Positions 61,663-64,000 of a stretch of DNA of 64,000 bases are shown here, piece by piece. The notes under the pieces are model-generated. The model did no database searches, had not been told where the DNA came from, and saw only the letters and a program-made list of their open reading frames with translations. Position numbers and translations under genes: made by a program. Origin of the DNA: Kitasatospora herbaricolor (GTDB taxonomy: Bacteria > Actinomycetota > Actinomycetes > Streptomycetales > Streptomycetaceae); NCBI RefSeq assembly GCF_030813695.1, contig NZ_JAUSVA010000002.1, positions 5,766,001 through 5,830,000 of the forward strand, written 5' to 3'. Within the stretch, counting starts at the first letter, position 1, and each line of letters begins with the position of its first letter.

Positions 61663-62829
61663 ATGCCCGTCGAATTCCTCGGTATCGCCGCCACCGGAGA
61701 CGGTTCGGAGACCACGCCCCGGACCACCGCCGCCTTCGACCGCGACTACACCCTGCGCCTGGCCCGGGCCCACGAGGACCACGGCTGGGACCGCGTCCTG
61801 TTCGCCTACGCCGCCGGCGCCCCGGACCCGGCGCCCGCCGCCGCGTACATCGCCGCCAGGCTCGACCGGCTGCAGATCCTGCTCGCCCACCGGCCGAACG
61901 TCTCCTACCCGACCTTCGCCGCCAAGACCTTCGCCACCCTCGACCGGATCAGCGACGGCCGGCTCACCGTGCACTTCATCACCGGCGGCAACGACCACGA
62001 GCAGCAGCGCGAGGGCGACTTCCTGACCAAGGACCAGCGCTACGACCGGACCCGCGAGTACATCCGGATCGTCAAGCGGGCCTGGACCAGCCAGGAGGCC
62101 TTCGACCACGAGGGCGAGTACTACCGCTTCAACGACTTCGTCTCCGACGTCTTCCCCGTCCAGTCGCCGCGCCCGAACGTCTCCTTCGGCGGCAGTTCGC
62201 CCGCCGCCTACGCGGCCGGCGGGGCCGAGGCGGACATCTACTGCCTCTGGGGCGAGCCGCTGGCGCAGACCGCCGAGCAGATCGAGACGGTGCGCGCCGC
62301 CGCCCGCGCCGCCGGGCGCACCGACCAGCCGCGGATCCAGGTCGCGTTCCGGCCGATCATCGCGCCGACCGAGGAGCTCGCCTGGGAGAAGGCCTACCGG
62401 ACGGTCGACGCCATCCAGGAGCGCCGGCGCTCCGGCGCGTTCGTCCGCCGGCAGCCGGCCGGTGCCGCCGGCAGCGCCCCGGCGCCGGAGAACACCGGCT
62501 CCCAGCGGCTGCTCGCGATCGCCGAGGCCGGCGAGCGCTACGACCGCGCCCTGTGGACGCCGACCGCCGCCGCCACCGGCGGGGCGGGCAACTCCAACGC
62601 GCTGGTCGGCACCCCGGAGACGGTCGCGCAGGCCCTGCTCGACTACTACGACCTGGGCGTGGACATCCTCTCCGCGCGCGGCTACGCCCTGCTCGACGAC
62701 GCCGTCGACTTCGGCCGGTACGTCATCCCGATCGTGCGCGAGGAGGTGGCCAAGCGCGACGCCGAGAAGGCCGCCCGGCAGGCCCGCGCCGAGCGGGACC
62801 GGCACCAGCTGATCGCGGTCCAGGCGTGA
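61663..62829 (+). CDS. LLM-class flavin-dependent monooxygenase (SsuD-like)
   Basis: This 388-residue TIM-barrel luciferase-like oxygenase shows family segments FLGIAATGDGS at the N-terminus, ISDGRLTVHFITGGNDHEQQREGD-type sequence near residues 102-125, and DRTREYIRIVKRAWT, matching alkanesulfonate or related sulfur-compound monooxygenases. It uses reduced FMN from a separate reductase to release sulfite from organosulfur substrates, if SsuD-like. ATG 61663 has AAAGG upstream. It is followed by a binding protein gene 127 bp on. The leader peptide upstream supports a sulfur role. Confidence 0.87.
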   Translation: MPVEFLGIAATGDGSETTPRTTAAFDRDYTLRLARAHEDHGWDRVLFAYAAGAPDPAPAAAYIAARLDRLQILLAHRPNVSYPTFAAKTFATLDRISDGRLTVHFITGGNDHEQQREGDFLTKDQRYDRTREYIRIVKRAWTSQEAFDHEGEYYRFNDFVSDVFPVQSPRPNVSFGGSSPAAYAAGGAEADIYCLWGEPLAQTAEQIETVRAAARAAGRTDQPRIQVAFRPIIAPTEELAWEKAYRTVDAIQERRRSGAFVRRQPAGAAGSAPAPENTGSQRLLAIAEAGERYDRALWTPTAAATGGAGNSNALVGTPETVAQALLDYYDLGVDILSARGYALLDDAVDFGRYVIPIVREEVAKRDAEKAARQARAERDRHQLIAVQA

Positions 62830-62956
62830 CCACCGCCGCCGGCCGCCGCGGGGGCGGCCGCGGCAGCGCTCCCCGCCCGCAGGCCCACCGAGCCCCGCAC
62901 CCGCTCCGCCCGACTCCCCTCCTGATGTCCGGACTTCACCGAAAGGCGCCATCCCT

Positions 62957-63904
62957 GTGAGAGCCACCAACCGCCGACGCGGCCTGCTCGCCGCCACCGC
63001 CCTGCTCCCGGTGCTGGCCCTGAGCGCCTGCGGGTCCGACCCGGCCGCCCCGGCGAAGCCGGCCGCCGCGGCCGCCGGGATCGCGCCCGACCAGGACGTC
63101 GTCTCCGCGGTGGCCAAGGTCGACAGCATCGCCGCGCTGCTGCCGGAGGAGGTCCGCAAGGCGGGCAGCGTGAAGGTCGGCAGTGCGATCGGCACGCCGC
63201 CGACCGCCTACTACCCGGACCAGGCGACCAAGAAGCCGGCCGGCATCGACATCGACTTCACCGACGCCGTCGGCAAGGTGCTCGGGGTCGCGGTCGAGCG
63301 CGAGGACGCGAAGTTCGAGACCATCCTGCCCGCCCTGGACAGCGGCAAGTACGACTTCGGCACCGGCAACTTCGGCGTCACCACGGCCCGGCTGAAGACC
63401 ATCGACTTCGTCACCTACATCGACGACGGCCAGGGCTTCGCGGTCAAGAAGGACAACACCACCGTCCAGGCGGTGACCGAGGTCGGCCAGCTCTGCGGCC
63501 TGACCGTCGGGGTCGGCGCCGGCACCACCTTCGAGACCACGCTCAACAGCAAGAAGAACGTCTGCGCCGACGCGGGGAAGAAGCCGTACGAGGTGAAGGC
63601 CTTCTCCGACAACGGCGCCATCCTCACGGGCCTGCAGCAGGGCCGGATCGACATCGTGATGTCGACCATCAACGGCCTGCGCTACCAGGCCGCCCAGGAG
63701 AGCGCCGGGACGAAGTTCCTCGGCGAGTTCCACCGGCTGGACGTCGGGTTCGCCTTCAAGAAGGGCTCCGCGCTGACGCCCGCCTTCCAGGGCGCCGTCA
63801 ACCAGCTGATCAAGGACGGCACGTACGACCGGATCCTGAAGAAGTGGGGAGTCGCCGACTCCGCGATCAAGGAATCCCTGATCAGCCCGCCCGAGCACCC
63901 GTGA
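62957..63904 (+). CDS. amino-acid-type ABC transporter binding lipoprotein
   Basis: This 315-residue family 3 binding protein has an Arg-rich start (MRATNRRRG) and lipobox LALSAC-GSDP. Core segments are VKVGSAIGTPPTAYYPD and AGIDIDFTDAVGKVLG. Cys in QLCGLTVGV and KKNVCADAGKK may form a disulfide. The start is GTG 62957 with AAAGG upstream. It should serve the permeases of this locus (59697 and/or the gene beginning at 63936). The ligand is perhaps a sulfur-containing amino acid, inferred from the LLM enzyme and leader peptide. Confidence 0.87.
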   Translation: MRATNRRRGLLAATALLPVLALSACGSDPAAPAKPAAAAAGIAPDQDVVSAVAKVDSIAALLPEEVRKAGSVKVGSAIGTPPTAYYPDQATKKPAGIDIDFTDAVGKVLGVAVEREDAKFETILPALDSGKYDFGTGNFGVTTARLKTIDFVTYIDDGQGFAVKKDNTTVQAVTEVGQLCGLTVGVGAGTTFETTLNSKKNVCADAGKKPYEVKAFSDNGAILTGLQQGRIDIVMSTINGLRYQAAQESAGTKFLGEFHRLDVGFAFKKGSALTPAFQGAVNQLIKDGTYDRILKKWGVADSAIKESLISPPEHP

Positions 63905-63935
63905 TCCCGTGTCAGCGCTTCGGAGGAATCCCCCC

Positions 63936-64000
63936 ATGACCGCCACCACCGGCACCGCGTCCGGCCCCGGCACGGCCGAGGACCCGGGCGCGCCCGCGGA
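63936..64000 (+). CDS. start of a downstream ABC transporter gene (partial)
   Basis: ATG 63936 with CGGAGG at 63921-63926 opens a frame to the window edge, MTATTGTASGPGTAEDPG. The Thr/Gly/Pro-rich polar start resembles the cytoplasmic N-terminal extension of the permease at 59697. It lies 31 bp after the binding protein stop, so a permease or ATPase of the same operon is expected. Cut off after 21 codons. Confidence 0.6.
   Translation, partial: MTATTGTASGPGTAEDPGAPA

Overview
The window is a high-GC actinomycete chromosome segment, almost certainly Streptomycetaceae (Streptomyces or Kitasatospora). Supporting markers are a WhiB-family protein of the WblE type, a SigB/F-type sigma factor paired with an RsbW-like anti-sigma factor, nickel superoxide dismutase with its maturation protease, a fused 2-oxoglutarate dehydrogenase (KGD) and Lon. 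From memory (not searched), the order das genes - sensor kinase - wblE - sigH locus - sodN/sodX - amino-acid ABC transporter - malic enzyme - kgd - two-component pair - lon follows the S. coelicolor region around SCO5232-SCO5285, so about 0-40 kb looks like conserved core chromosome. No rRNA, tRNA, CRISPR array, insertion sequence or integrase was seen.

0-8 kb is an aminosugar locus: dasA-dasB-dasC-dasD (chitobiose-type ABC importer plus intracellular GH3 N-acetylglucosaminidase), then a second DasA-like binding protein and a SIS-domain phosphosugar enzyme. Both binding-protein genes carry nearly the same promoter, with a TTGACA box and two DasR-type (dre) operators. A third pair of dre-like sites precedes the PAS/HisKA_2 sensor kinase at 8.8 kb, just after a perfect 126-bp tandem repeat.

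10.7-30 kb holds regulatory and stress genes (wblE, a diacylglycerol-kinase-like gene, sigH-ushX, sodN-sodX), a polar amino-acid ABC operon with an extra binding protein, NAD-malic enzyme, a DUF4097/PadR pair with its own operators, a 59-residue conserved protein and a membrane Ser/Thr kinase. 30-40 kb holds kgd, a two-component system, a rhomboid-like protein and lon, the latter with a HAIR-like (HspR) site.

40-53 kb is more variable: a secreted protein preceded by a short Cys-containing leader-type peptide gene, GtrA, ROK, a DUF3533-type membrane protein divergent from MarR, a DHA2 drug exporter, a phosphate transporter with a two-unit PHO box, an NlpC/P60 hydrolase and an FdhF/YdeP-type molybdopterin oxidoreductase.

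53-57.7 kb is the most unusual part. A subtilisin resembling PatA/PatG proteases, a separate PatG C-terminal-like protein, a small CGGC protein and two Cys-rich peptides sharing an N-terminal PGF-x-AE-x-x-L motif form a candidate ribosomal-peptide (RiPP)-like system. One peptide gene overlaps the protease gene by the four bases GTGA. 57.7-64 kb appears to be a sulfur-compound or amino-acid uptake locus: a flavoprotein plus permease on one strand, and on the other a leader peptide, an LLM monooxygenase, a binding protein and the start of one more gene cut by the window end.
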